From positions 208,501 to 272,500 of the forward strand of contig JAANYP010001787.1 in the NCBI GenBank assembly GCA_020465985.1: 64,000 nt of DNA. Reading direction: 5' to 3'. Shown in pieces: positions 34,386 to 45,840 of this stretch. Both the position numbers and the translations under genes were made by a program. How positions within the stretch are numbered: position 1 is the first letter of the stretch; each line of letters starts with the position of its first letter. A model generated the notes under the pieces. It worked only from the letters and a program-made list of their open reading frames with translations. It had not been told where the DNA came from and did no database searches. The stretch is from Centrapalus pauciflorus (taxonomy: Eukaryota; Streptophyta; Magnoliopsida; Asterales; Asteraceae).

Positions 34386-35145
34386 ATGAAACTTAGTTTG
34401 GTTATAACTGTTTTGATGGTTATGATGATAATGGCTGATGCAGCACCAAGTGCAGCCCAGTGCAAGAAGGAGAGGAGGCTCGGAATTAACGCATGCAAAA
34501 GCGTATTGTACGGAACACCTCCATCATCAAATTGTTGCCAACGAGCTCGTGTTAGCCACCTTAAGTGCATATGTCCTGTCATCACCCCAAAGCTTGCGGC
34601 GCTCATCAACGTCAATCGTCTCATTAAACTTCTCGAAGGTTGTGGACGTAGAATCCCTCGTCACTTCAAATGTGGAAGTAAACCCTCTCTCTTTCTTCAT
34701 CTTTCAAAGTTCATATAAAAAAACATGTGTATATGGTTAACTAAGGTGGTGTTTGGTTCGTATAATTGAATATGAAGGAATTTAAATATAAATTTTAGTT
34801 ATAATACGATTGTTGGTGTGTGATAAAAGATAGTTTTAGTATGGTTAAAGAATCTAGGTTGGAGTCTGTCTCATTTATGGGTTAGAATGTAATTCATGTT
34901 AATTTAAATTAGTAGAAATGTCAGATTTCTTTAAACAAAGATTTTGATGTCAAATAACTAAAATTAACTCTTAATCTTTCTCATCAAAAGTTCAGAAAAC
35001 TTAATTTAAATTCAAATACCTTTGCATTTCATTCTGGCAAACCAAACGCGACCTAAATTTTGTTGATTTTGAATATATATATTTGCAACAATAATAATAC
35101 TTTAACTTTATGATGTTTGGTTTTGCAGGTCTTAGAATACCATGA
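34386..35145 (+). CDS. Non-specific lipid-transfer protein (8-cysteine motif), 102 aa, two exons
   Basis: Exons 34386-34677 and 35129-35145. The last exon supplies only LRIP and the stop, joined through a split Ser codon (A|GT). Signal peptide about 1-20 (LVITVLMVMMIMADAA) sends it to the secretory pathway or cell wall. Cysteines: C26, C37, C50-C51, C61, C63, C86, C96, i.e. spacing 10-12-CC-9-CXC-22-9. This is closest to nsLTP type VI as I remember the classification, but with a shorter second interval. Signature CCQRARVSHLKCICP and RRIPRHFKCG are shared with the second copy at 52204. Reading through the intron would add KPSLFLHLSKFI instead; the splice model is preferred because the sister gene ends the same way. 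The 451-bp intron holds a Tourist MITE. It should bind hydrophobic ligands in a four-disulfide fold; ligand unknown. Confidence 0.88.
34745..35053. mobile_element. Tourist-like MITE in nsLTP intron
   Basis: Termini GGTGGTGTTTGGTT and the complement of GGTCGCGTTTGGTT; TAA duplicated at 34742-34744 and 35054-35056. The 3-bp TWA duplication and GTTTGGTT ends are typical of PIF/Harbinger MITEs. Confidence 0.8.
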
Positions 35146-35591
35146 AAAATGGATGGTCCGGGACTCCGGGTTCTGGGTGCCATGATCTTTTGTCAGATCG
35201 CAAATGAATGGCCGGTGAAGATCTGGAGGAAGCTCAAAATTAAATTAAAGTCTCCTTTAATCATTAAAATATATGAAGTTGGTTTTAATTACAAATGTCA
35301 AAATTTTGTCAGTCAACTTAATGTCATTAGAAATAAGAGTGCAATTGTCATAGAAACCCAAGGTCGCGTTTGCGTTTGCGTTTGCGTTTGGTCTACAAGG
35401 TTATTGTGATCGTACAATCATGTAAGGGTCAATTCTGGAAAATATCAACTTTTTTGTTTTTTTGTTTTTTTTTTTTTTTAATGTTTATAGTAATATTATT
35501 TACTTTTTATCATCAATGATATCAACTTATTCGGTCCTCTTCATTCCATGGTTTTATTTGTTCCTCTCCACTCCAAATCTATGATCATAAC

Positions 35592-35842
35592 CAAGCCCGG
35601 CCTTTGGCATGTTCAATGTGGGCTTTCGCACAGGGCCCCCATTCTTTGGCATGTTTAATAGCCGTTGACCGTTGTTACTTGGAAATAGAAAATTACTATG
35701 TGGTTCATCGGTTGAGAGTTGGAATAAAGTTAAGTTGTGTTTGGCTATTTTCTATCTTGCATAAATGTTTTGAAATATTTGTAATCAAATGGTCTCTTTG
35801 TGATTTTTGCACAGGGCCCATGAAATCCATGGCACGGCCCTG
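35592..35842. mobile_element. hAT-type MITE with 8-bp target duplication
   Basis: ATCATAAC occurs at 35584-35591 and 35843-35850. Ends are CAAGCCCGGCC and ACGGCCCTG. The interior contains two copies of a GCACAGGGCCC phrase. Confidence 0.75.
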
Positions 35843-36543
35843 ATCATAACCCATGAAAAAAAAACCTATAACATTGAGAATTTTAGACGATCTAGGATAT
35901 GTGGTTGGTGTCTGAATTTTGTGCTGATTTTTATTTTGGTTGTGGTTTGCTTTCGAAAATTGTTCTAAAACCTCAGCCTCATTTAAATTTTAGTTAACGG
36001 AACGAGCCACCCGTTGTATATGGTTTGGAGTTGAAAACCAAACCCAAAAGATCTCAAATCATCTAACAATGTGAGACATATTTTTTAGAAGGATTAGGAA
36101 GAAACATAAAGTTTGGTTTGATTCATGTATATGAATCTTGTTTGATTTGATTGTTATATATGAATCTGATTTGTAATTCTGAACAAGGGTCCGTGTATTG
36201 GCTTCGAACCTATATGCGTTGTATGCGTTCTTACACAGATTTGTATATTTTCTTGCATCATTTTTATGATATTTGAATTCATGATACAACATTTAAAATT
36301 AAGATACAAACATTTTGTCCAACTCAAAAAGCTCCGTTGATGTATCATAATACACAACCACTAAACCATCCTTATGGGGTTATTGCGTTAGCAAATTTTT
36401 TTCTTCTACATATTAAATGAGTTCATATCGATTAATTTTGTGTTATTGTTAGCAATTAATTTTGTATTGAAAATCATCGATATAAACTGATTAAACATGC
36501 AAAAAAAAAAAAAAAAAATCAAGTATGTTGGTTTATGTATAAA

Positions 36544-37564
36544 GGGTTATTATCGAATAAACCATCCGAACTTATATGATTTTTTCGGTTTAACCATTCA
36601 ATTTTTTTTCCCAACCGATCAAATCACTACATTTTTTATTTTCTATTAGTTTAATCACTATACTTTCAAATTTATTGGTTTAGTCATTCATTTTTTACCG
36701 GTAACCTGTTTGACCGGTCAATTGTTGTTTAAATTAGAATTTTTATCAAAAAAACCATTCGAACTTTCATAATTCTTTTTCTTTGATCACTCTATTATTT
36801 TTTCATAACATCAAATGATTAAAATAAACATTAATTTCAAGAAAACAGATTTTTTCTTTTTTCATTATCATATTGCTTTTATCAACAACAATGTTTCATT
36901 GATCTCTTCTGCTTCTTTATTATCATCATCTTCTACTTCATCGGTTCTTCTTTATCATTGTGTTAATCCAAACAAATTCTAATCAATTTAATTCTCTAAA
37001 GTTTTGTAGTGTTCATCAAGTTTGCTAGGGTTTGAATGTTTTAAATGATCGTAAATAAATAAATTTTATAAATTAAATAGTAATCACTAACGATAGTAAT
37101 AATATAATTAAATAAATTTTTTTAAAATAAAAAATAATAGAAATTTAAAAACTAAAATTTTATTATAAAATTTCATAAGCAATTTTGAAACTTAAATTGG
37201 GTTTATTTTTTATGTTTATAAAATATTGAAAAAACTTAAAAATAAAAATGAATTGATTTTAATTTGATATATTACTGTTATTGATAAAAATATGTTTGAT
37301 TGCATTGAATTATCGGTTCTCGGAGTTTTAATTTTTAGTTTAAGAGGATGGTGGTCAAACCAAAAAAATCTTGGAAGTTCGAGTGGTTTTTTCAATGATA
37401 AAAAGGTCACGTAATTGACACGTCACCAAATCACCTGTGATAACAGATAAAATGGTCAAAACAATAAAAAATGAAAAGTCCAGTGTTTGATCGGTTGGAA
37501 AAAAAATTGAGTGGTTAAACCGAAAAAATCATAAAAGTTCGGATGGTTTTTTCGATAATAACCC
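36544..37564. mobile_element. Mutator-like foldback element with about 80-bp inverted ends
   Basis: The two ends are inverted copies for about 80 bp (GGGTTATTATCGA, AACCATCCGAACTT, TTTTTTCGGTTTAACCA). The 9-bp direct repeat ATGTATAAA flanks it at 36535-36543 and 37565-37573. The interior is AT-rich and has no ORF. Confidence 0.85.
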
Positions 37565-37573
37565 ATGTATAAA

Positions 37574-40500
37574 TTACTTAAAACCTTTAAACATGCTTTT
37601 CAGACCTCTGATCATATTTTGCTACCCAAAAATCTTTTACATTTTTAGTCAAAACCCTCTGACATTTGAACTTTTTGCCTTCTAATTTATACCTAAAACC
37701 TTTTGACTAAAACTTTCAGACCCTAAAATTCCGAAGCTTCAATCAGGAACTTTCGATGGCAAGTTGCCGACCGTCCATATTGGTCATACACTCATACATG
37801 TTGTATTGAAAATGAAACGCCATATATTTAGTTGTTAGATATATTTTTTTTTCATTTAAAAATTAAAAAGAATCTGAAATTTTTCTTTGTCGTTTTAACA
37901 AACTGTTTATGATTTTTATATTTAAAAATTAAAAAGAATCCAAAAGAAAAAGAATTTGAATTTTCGAGTTATACTTATGCATATTTTGATATTAGGAAAA
38001 GTTTATTAATATTTTAAATTTTTTTAACAAACTGTTTATGATTTTACTTTTAATAGGGTTTTAATAAAAATATTATTATTCAAAATAATTTAATATACAT
38101 ATATTATCAAATGATTTTTATTTTATGATGCGACTGATAATTTGTAACTGCAACAGAGTAATTATATGTATTATCATAAAATCTATGTTTTTTGTATTGT
38201 TTTACAAAAATATAGGTTTTAAATAGATATATAAAACGGATTTTATTTAATATATATGCTTAGAAAAAGATATTTTTAAACTAAACTAATACAGAAGACA
38301 ATATATTAAAATAATAAAGAAAACGGTATAGAAATAAGTATATATATAAAATATTAAAAAAATAATTATATTTATAAATACACTAAATATAAAAAATAAG
38401 AAAAAGAATAATAAAAGAATTGCAGTATGAATGGAATTTGTAAAAAGGATAAACACTATTTTAATCATCCAACTTTCAGATTAATCTTATTTAGTCATTA
38501 AACTAATTTTGTCCCGATTTAGCCACTAAACTATTTTTTATGTATACATATAGCCACTTAAATTTTTTGTTACCGATTTAACCACTAAGAATTGTCTCGA
38601 TTTGACCACTAAACTATTATATTTTGTACCGATTTAGCCATTCATTTTATTCATTTGCCCCAAGTAGAACAATAAACTAAAGTTTAGTGACTAAATCGGG
38701 ACAAAAAATAGTTTATTGGCTAAATGGCTGAAAATTGAATGATTAAAATGATACTTAACCTCTAATAAAACTATATGGACTAAAAACGTCATATAAAAGG
38801 GATAAATTGATCATTTTATAAAGTTGACTGTTGGACTATTAAATCTAACGGTCCAAGAAACTAAAATCCGTATCAAATTAGCAGAATAGAAACCAAAAAT
38901 TGCATTGTTAAACTTTAAAGGTTATATTCAAGTAAACCATTAAACCATAAAATTGCCCAATTTGTCTCAATCCTTTTTTGAAAACAATAAAGTAACAAAA
39001 CCATCACTATTACATGAGTAAAATGTCAATGCACTTGATCAAGGACCAATCGTATTCGTAAATTTAATTTAAAAATAAAACTTGTGAAACACACAACACC
39101 ACGCCATTTATTAAACAAGGGTGAATACATGACATGATTTGGTCTTACACGAAATTTAACTAACATATATTTTAATATAATCTTTAAATAGTACAAGTAT
39201 GTTTGTTTTAATGGTACTTGATAACGTTTTTGAGTCTTTGAATTCAATTTATCATTTTTCTATTTTGATTTTTAACAATATAATGATTTATGTGTGATGA
39301 CACTTAACTATATATGCTTTCTCGGGTTTTTCAATCAACTTGATTTTGTTATTATTTTGCGTGGAAAACTTTAGCTTCATGAAAAGAAAATTTCGTTAAA
39401 AGCATCTTTGAAACATTCGCAACGTCCTCGACATTAACTATTAAATAGATTAGTGTTTAGCATAGATAACTTAATCCAGTTGTATAGATCGATGAACTTA
39501 GGATCCATTAGCTAGGTTTTTTCTTGTATCTTCTTGTACTCTACCAACAATTATCAATGTAATATGTTATATCCAAGAGATTTTCACTATTCTAGATATA
39601 TAGTATAGTATCCGACTATCCGAGTCTTGGGTTATTAAATTCTTCTTTCTTACCGTCCCTTCCGTGCCACCACATTCGGAGTACACTACAGACCCTTTCC
39701 CCAAATCATCATCCATGAGTGACCGTTTTCTTTGTCCCTCTCGTCTCACACTACCTAGGGACACGTACATGTATATAGTTCTAGGTTAGTTTTAGTTTGT
39801 TCCTTTTTCAACATGTTGCACCTTCGTTTGTCAGTCCCAGCTAGTCGTAAGCTCCTACCACCGTCATATATATAGTTGTCGCGCCTTTGTCGCATGAGCT
39901 GCCGCTTGCCTCCAAAGCTGTCATCTTGCACTGATGCTTGGTCACAAATTTGTCGCCCTCATGAAGTTTAGTTTTCTTTTTCTGTTTATTATTTATACAT
40001 ATATAGTCAAAGATGTCCACTTTTATTATGTGTTCGATGCTTTTTATTGATGTTTCTCCAGATTGAGCGTCTGATTTCCTCACGCTCAAACGCTCAAACA
40101 ATAATGAGTATTTGTATTGATTGGCTTAGAACTCATTAGGATGTTTATTGTATCCTTTTATACTTTGTAAATATTATTTAATATAATCTTTATATATCAA
40201 CTTCTCGTATCTTTCCAATATATAAGAGGCCAATGATTTATTACTTCGATGACGCCATTTGACAGAGCCAGACACATAAGGATTAATCGCATCGATCTAA
40301 TCTACATCTAATGAACATATCTTTTAGTTTATTTTTATAATTATTAGTAATAAATTTATAAATACTGGTGTTTGTAGTAGTTAATGTTTGATTTAAAATT
40401 TTACAAAATATATAAGTATATATTCATGTCATATATATCCATCCGCATAACAATATTAATATAGAAGTGTCTGGTCATCTCTTGCGTGGGATAATGAAAT

Positions 40501-40641
40501 TGTAGCAGAGGTAGTTGACTTGACTTGTAACATAATTAATGACCAGCAATAATAAATGATCGAGAGTTGGTGTTGGTGTATGTTCTTTCCTTGTAATTAT
40601 CAACTATACGTTCTTCCTTTCAAATTACAAATCCATTATAT
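37574..40641. other. Intergenic, AT-rich
   Basis: No gene seen. It contains the inverted-repeat element at 38447-38760 and A/T-rich low-complexity DNA at 37850-38420. 39400-40100 is less AT-rich and unique; ORFs of up to 86 codons on the - strand there show no family resemblance and are not supported. Confidence 0.45.
38447..38760. mobile_element. Inverted-repeat MITE
   Basis: Left ACTATTTTAATCATCCAACT and right end (complement TATCATTTTAATCATTCAAT) match over about 30 bp. The interior carries inverted TTAGCCACTAAACT and AGTTTAGTGACTAAAT phrases. Target duplication not resolved. A related element lies at 45505-45840. Confidence 0.6.
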
Positions 40642-40650
40642 TAATAGTTA

Positions 40651-40942
40651 GAGTAAATTACATAAATGGTCCCTGTGGTTTGCATAAAACTTTGGATACG
40701 GTCCCTGTAGTTTCAATTTTGCATAAACAGTCATTATTATCACTGTTTACTTGCAAAAATGGTCCCTCTGCCGTTAACTTTAACAAACAACTGGTTAAAT
40801 CTTTTATAATGACCATTTTACCCTTTTCTTTGATAACATTTTAGTCCCTTAAGTTTGTAGTTCATTTTAGTTTTGGTCCTCAAGTAAATTTTTTTATTTA
40901 ACTCTTTTATTATATTATTATTATTATTATAACTATTATTTA

Positions 40943-40980
<38 letters not shown>

Positions 40981-42390
40981 TTACGTATTAATTTTCTTGT
41001 TTATTGAGTTTCCTGTATTTTAATATATTTTATAATTTAAATTAAAAACTTAATTATTTCTTTTTATTATAAACAATTGTATCAAATTAGAATCCATTTC
41101 CTTTTTTAACTTTTTCAAATGAAAAATACAAACATTTTATATTGTAGTTTCCAAACCAAAAAAAATTTGAACCTTAAGCTTTTATTTTTTTTTCAAACGA
41201 AAAGAAGATACTAACCACACATGTTTTAAGTTTTTTCATTTTAAAACGTAAAAAGCTACGAATACCAATCCGTTTTTTATTTTTTCCTGCACCAAAAGTT
41301 CAACCCATTCTGATTTTTTGTTTTGGAAAACGAAAATAAATACAAACAATTCTGTTATTAGTTTTTGCAAACGAAAAAACCACGAATAATTCTGATTTTC
41401 AGTTTTTCCAAACAAAAATCAATTTATTTCTCTAGTTTTTCAACCAAACCATTACCTTTTAATTTTTTCTCCGAACGAAAAACTACGAACCATTACGCTT
41501 TAAAGTTGTTTAGAAAATTAAATAATGTGTAGTCTTTTTGTTTGGAAAAACTAAAAAAATGGAATGGTTTTTAGTTACTTACTATTGAAAAAAATTTAAA
41601 ACGTAATGATTAGAATAACATAAAAATCAAACAAAAAATAGACCCATTTTGATTTTTTAGTTTTTTCCAAACGTACAAAATACGATTTTTCAAAAAATGA
41701 AATAGTCTATTTTCTTGTTCGGTTTTTATGTTATTCTAATCCTTACGTGTTTAACTTTTTTCAATCGTAAAAAACTACAAACCGGCCATTTCATATTTTT
41801 TTTGTTTTTCCGAACAAAAAGGCTACACACTATTTCATTTTTTTAAAAAACTTTAAAACGTAAAGTTTCGTAGTTTTTCGTTTGGACAAAAAAAATAAAA
41901 GGTAATTGTTTGGTTCGAAAAACTAGAAAAATAAAATGATATTTTTGTTTGGAAAAACTGAAAATCAGAATTATTCGTAGTTTTTTCGTTTGCAAAAACT
42001 AATAACAGAATTGTTTGTATTTACTTTCGTTTTCCAAAACATAAAATCGGAATAAGTTGAAACTTTTGGTGCAGAAAAAATAAAAAAATAGATTGGTTTT
42101 CGTAGCTTTTTACGTTTAGAAAATGAAAAAAATTAAACATGTTAGTAACTTTTTTTCATTTGTAAAAAGAAATAAAAGCTTAACATTCAAATTTTTTTAG
42201 TTTGGAATACTACAATATAAAATATTTGTATTTTTCATTCGAAAAAGCTAAAAAATGAAATGGAATTTTAATTTGATACATTGTTTATAATAAAAAATAT
42301 TAATAAGTTTGTAATTTAACTTGAAAAATTTATTAAAATATAGGAAACTTAATAAACAAATAAATTAATATGTAAAAAGTTAAATCAATA

Positions 42391-42475
<85 letters not shown>

Positions 42476-42729
42476 GAGTTAAATAAAAAAATTTACTTGA
42501 GGAACCAAAACTAAAATGAACTACAAACTTGAGGGACCAAAATGTTATCAAAGAAAATGGTAAAATGGTCATTATAAAAGATTTAACCATTTGATTGTTA
42601 AAATTAACGGCAGAGGGACTATTTTTGCAAGTAAACAGTGATAATAAGGACCGTTATGCAAAATTGAAACCACAGGGACCATATCCAAAGTTTTATGCAA
42701 ACCACATGGACCATTTCTGTAATTTACTC
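40651..42729. mobile_element. Large Mutator-like foldback element (2.08 kb), copy 1
   Basis: Starts GAGTAAATTACATAAATGG and ends CCATTTCTGTAATTTACTC. The left half (GGTCCCTGTGGTTTGCATAA, GTTTACTTGCAAAAATGG, CTGCCGTTAACTTTAAC) recurs inverted in the right half over close to its whole length. A (TTA)n run at about 40915-40980 mirrors a (TAA)n run at about 42392-42474. The 9-bp direct repeat TAATAGTTA flanks it (40642-40650, 42730-42738). No transposase. As RNA it would fold into a hairpin of up to about 1 kb. Confidence 0.9.
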
Positions 42730-42774
42730 TAATAGTTAATATAAGCTAGTTTGTTGTTAATTTGTCGTAGACAT

Positions 42775-43062
42775 ATGATACATTTGGCTGGCACGACTAG
42801 CTGGAGCTTTTAGTAGCTGATGCTTTTGGAAGCTATAGCTTTTTAAAAGAGCTGGAGTTTTTTGTTTTTATAAATGTGTTTGATAAAACTAATTGTAGAT
42901 GTAGCTTTTGGTGTTAAATGACATAAATAGACATTAATAATTAAAAGTTGTAGATTTTAATTATCTGAAGGGTAAAAATGTAATTTTGTTTGATCAAAAG
43001 CTAAAGCTCGTTTTGAAGGTTACTTCAATTAGCTTTTCGTACAAAAAGCTTTTGAGAGCTAC
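42775..43062. mobile_element. MITE of the AGCTAGCTG / GAGCT family
   Basis: GACTAGCTGGAGCTTTTAGT at the left and an inverted AAAGCTTTTGAGAGCTAC at the right, with a middle shared with 29280-29590 and 51050-51402 (AATAATTAAAAGTTGTAG, AAAATGTAATTTTGTTTGAT). Ends approximate. Confidence 0.45.
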
Positions 43063-43880
43063 AAAGGTAAATTTAAAAAAAAAATAAAAAAAAAAAAAAG
43101 ATCGAACACAAATGGCAAACAAATCTTTTGGTTTATAGCCCAGTTATACTCTACGTACTTTCTTAATTGGACTTGTTTGAAATCCATAAAAGCATCAACT
43201 TTTGCATATGAATAAACATCTTGCTTGATTACGAGTTCAATCTTCTCTTTCGTATTGGCATATGCGCAATTATATTCCTCGAATTTTAAATACACCAATC
43301 TAGCTATTACTAAACAAACTCCTCGAGTATATGTGTACACTCTTTTAATTAGTTGGTTTGTTCGTTAGGGCACTACAATTCATTATACATAACCAGTTGT
43401 TTTTATGAATTTCTTTTTATTTCTTGAAAAGTTATTAAATTAAATTCCAATTCAGGGATAATAATTAGTTAAAAGCCAAGTACTAAATTTTAATTTTAAA
43501 AAATGTAAAAGGACCATGTGTGTGTGTCTATATATATATATATATATAGGATTGGGTTCTTTTAAGAACCTTAAATAATGTGGGAACATAAGAACCAATT
43601 TCAACCCTTGGATTAATGGGATCAATGGTGGATAATCAATGGCATTGTTGTAAATATTTTCAAGTATGGTTGGGTCCACTAAGGGCAAATCAGTCATTTT
43701 TCCTCCTTCATTTAATGCAACTTTTCAGAAAAGTTTCCAACAACCTGTCCTTTAATTAAACTATACAATCATCAATGAGTTTGTCATTAATTTTTTCTTT
43801 TTCTTCCATTTTTTCCGGCAAGAAGAAGCTCAGTTCCGTCGCCGGAATTCCATTCTGTTTTTTTTATTTCACCTGAATCC

Positions 43881-44462
43881 ATGGAGTCGACCGACACATT
43901 TCAACAGACACCGTATAATATTTTTCCAAATGGTTTTGTAGCCGATGAGGAGGTCGACGATTGTTTTTCTCCTAATCCAGGTCATGTTTATATTTTATTC
44001 GAGTATTCGTTGCTTTATTTAACGTTTCTTCTACGTAGAATATGTTGCATTCTACGTAGAATATGTTGCATTCTACGTAGAATATGTTGCATTCTACGTA
44101 GAATATGTTGCATTCTACGTAGAATATGTGGCATTCTACGTAGAATATCTTGCATTCTACGTAGAATATGTTGCATTTTACGTAGAATATCTTGCATTCT
44201 ATGTTGTCTGTAAATCTATATATATTTTTGTATTCTATGTTGTCTGAATAGAACTTCTATAAACATTTATAGATTTTGAATTTTTTAATCTGTATTCTAC
44301 TCATATTTTATGTTATATTATGATGTTCATATTTTCTAGTCTATTTTATATTTTAAAATCGCAGAATCGGGTAAATATGAAACGCTCAAGACCTTGCTAA
44401 ACGACGATGGCTCTGAGCAAGACAATAGGAAAGGCACGACAAAAAAGATATATTGTTCGTAG
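43881..44462 (+). pseudogene. Start exon(s) of a chimeric or truncated gene, unidentified
   Basis: An ATG exon (43881-43980) encodes MESTDTFQQTPYNIFPNGFV and an acidic stretch (ADEEVDDCFSPNP), ending at CAG|GT. A second segment (44365-44462, after GCAG) continues in frame through a split Glu codon with SGKYETLKTLLNDDGSEQD and reaches TAG at 44460-44462. The upstream 43780-43880 looks like a 5' UTR. If spliced, the product is 65 aa. The intron is filled by the 21-bp repeat. I only weakly associate the N-terminus with FAR1-related proteins, from general resemblance. The locus sits beside a (TA)n-flanked terminus and an isolated cyclase exon, so gene-fragment capture is likely. Confidence 0.35.
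44029..44200. repeat. 21-bp palindromic tandem repeat, block 1 (about 8 units)
   Basis: Unit TCTACGTAGAATATGTTGCA plus one T (21 bp), about eight times with few changes. The core ATTCTACGTAGAAT is a perfect palindrome. As 21 is divisible by 3, both strands stay open and encode heptad-like repeats (RRICCIL on +, RRMQHIL on -). Confidence 0.93.
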
Positions 44463-44640
44463 ATTATTTTGTATTCTTCGTAGTTTTTTATAGATTGTCT
44501 GTAAATCTATATGGAGTTTTGTATTCTATGTTGTTTGAATAGATCTTCAATAAACATTTATAGATTTTGGATTCTTTAATTTGTATTCTTCTCAGATTTT
44601 ATGTTATCTTATGATGTTCATATTTTCTATGTCAGTGTAA
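44209..44640. repeat. Duplicated segment between the two 21-bp repeat blocks
   Basis: 44209-44340 and 44496-44627 are near copies (TGTAAATCTATAT, TTTTGTATTCTATGTTGT, AAACATTTATAGATTTTG in the same order). The 21-bp array and its flank therefore appear to have been duplicated together. Confidence 0.7.
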
Positions 44641-44709
44641 ATCTATATAGATCTTCTCACATTTATAGTTTTTTTACAGATTGTTTGCAAATTTATTTAA
44701 CGTTTTTTC

Positions 44710-44808
44710 TTCTACGTAGAATATGTTGCATTCAACGTAGAATATGTTGCATTCTACGTAGAATATGTTGCATTCTACGTAGAATATGTTGCATTCTATG
44801 TAGAATTG
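44710..44808. repeat. 21-bp palindromic tandem repeat, block 2 (about 4-5 units)
   Basis: Same unit as block 1. Scattered single ATTCTACGTAGA-like half units continue to about 44975. Confidence 0.9.
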
Positions 44809-45338
44809 TTTGCAAATTTATATAGATTTTAGGTAAGTGTCATATATTCTATATAGAATACCACAATTCTACGCAGAATGTTCACATATTTTTCATAGAA
44901 TACCACTAATCTACGTAGATTGTTCACATATTCTACGTAGATAGTTCACATATTCTACATAGAATATTGCTATTCTATGTTACTAGAAATGTTATACATT
45001 TTTTTTTGCATCATAGTTTTGAATCCATTGTTTTATAATTAAGAATAAACTGTCATTTTGCTAATTAATTATCGTAATCATTATGTTTTTTTTAAACCAT
45101 TGTCTTTTTGGGAATATTTATTTTTGGACTAAGAAAAAATACCTTTTTTGTCAAAAAGGAATAATCTTGTGAATCACGATAAAGACATGTTCGTCAACGG
45201 TTTTTCTGTAGTTGTAATAATTAATTTAATCACATAAAAACCTTTTAAAAATTATTTATTATTAATGTTTATGTAAACTTGTTGTATTATTAAATTTTCT
45301 TTTTTTACTGAATATAAATTTTATTTGGGGTTTTACAG

Positions 45339-45428
45339 ATCTTTGCACTTTACATCAGTGGCACATTGGATACAGTACTTACAAAAGAACACAAGAAGGA
45401 GATGATTCGGTACATGTACATTCATCAA
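45339..45428 (+). pseudogene. Isolated oxidosqualene cyclase (triterpene/sterol synthase) exon fragment
   Basis: A 90-bp open segment bounded by TTTTACAG (ends 45338) and a GT donor (45429) encodes ALYISGTLDTVL then TKEHKKEMIRYMYIHQ. This matches the N-terminal region of plant oxidosqualene cyclases (beta-amyrin, lupeol or cycloartenol synthase type), where the exon ends at the NHQ|NEDGGWGLH junction as I remember it. The residue before HQ is Ile here rather than Asn. Neither the preceding nor the following cyclase exons are present nearby, so no enzyme can be made. It was probably carried here by a transposon; genuine splice borders remain. Confidence 0.7.
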
Positions 45429-45504
45429 GTACGAAATTCAACTTAACCTCTTCGTGTTTTACTAATTTTTAATTAAAGAAAGTTTTGCGTTAATTAAATG
45501 GTTA

Positions 45505-45840
45505 AGGTCATTTTTGACCATTCAACTTTCAAATTTGTCCCACTTAGCCATTAAACTTTTTTTTATTTACATATTTAGTCATTAAACTTTAGTTTAGTAA
45601 TCTATTATTGGATAATGATTAAAATTAATGGCTAAATGTGTATAAAATATAATAGTTTAGTGGTCAAATGTGTATAATATTTGATAGTTTAGTGGCCAAA
45701 TATGTACAATTTTCAATGGTTAAATATGGACTAAAATAGAATTTAGTGGCTAAATGTGTAAGTAAAAGCAAGTTTAATGGATGTGTAAAAAAAAAGAGTT
45801 TAGTGGTTGACAACAGGAAAGTTAGCCAAAATTCTACATT
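45505..45840. mobile_element. Inverted-repeat MITE next to the cyclase exon
   Basis: Left CATTCAACTTTCAAATTTGT with TTAGCCATTAAACT; right carries the complement with GTTTAGTGGTTGACAACAGG and AAAGTTAGCC. Related to 38447-38760. Borders approximate. Confidence 0.5.

Noticed and set aside
34438..34740. Alternative frame ORF over the first nsLTP
   Set aside because: Shadow of the nsLTP frame, lacking the signal peptide and the cysteine pattern.
42333..42590. Poly-leucine ORF
   Set aside because: Translation of the (TAA)n tract within the Mutator-like foldback element.
44015..44197. Repeat array as a possible CRISPR or as a real Cys-rich protein
   Set aside because: The units are directly adjacent with no spacers, and this is plant DNA. 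The long frames follow from a 21-bp period and have no start or splice support of their own.
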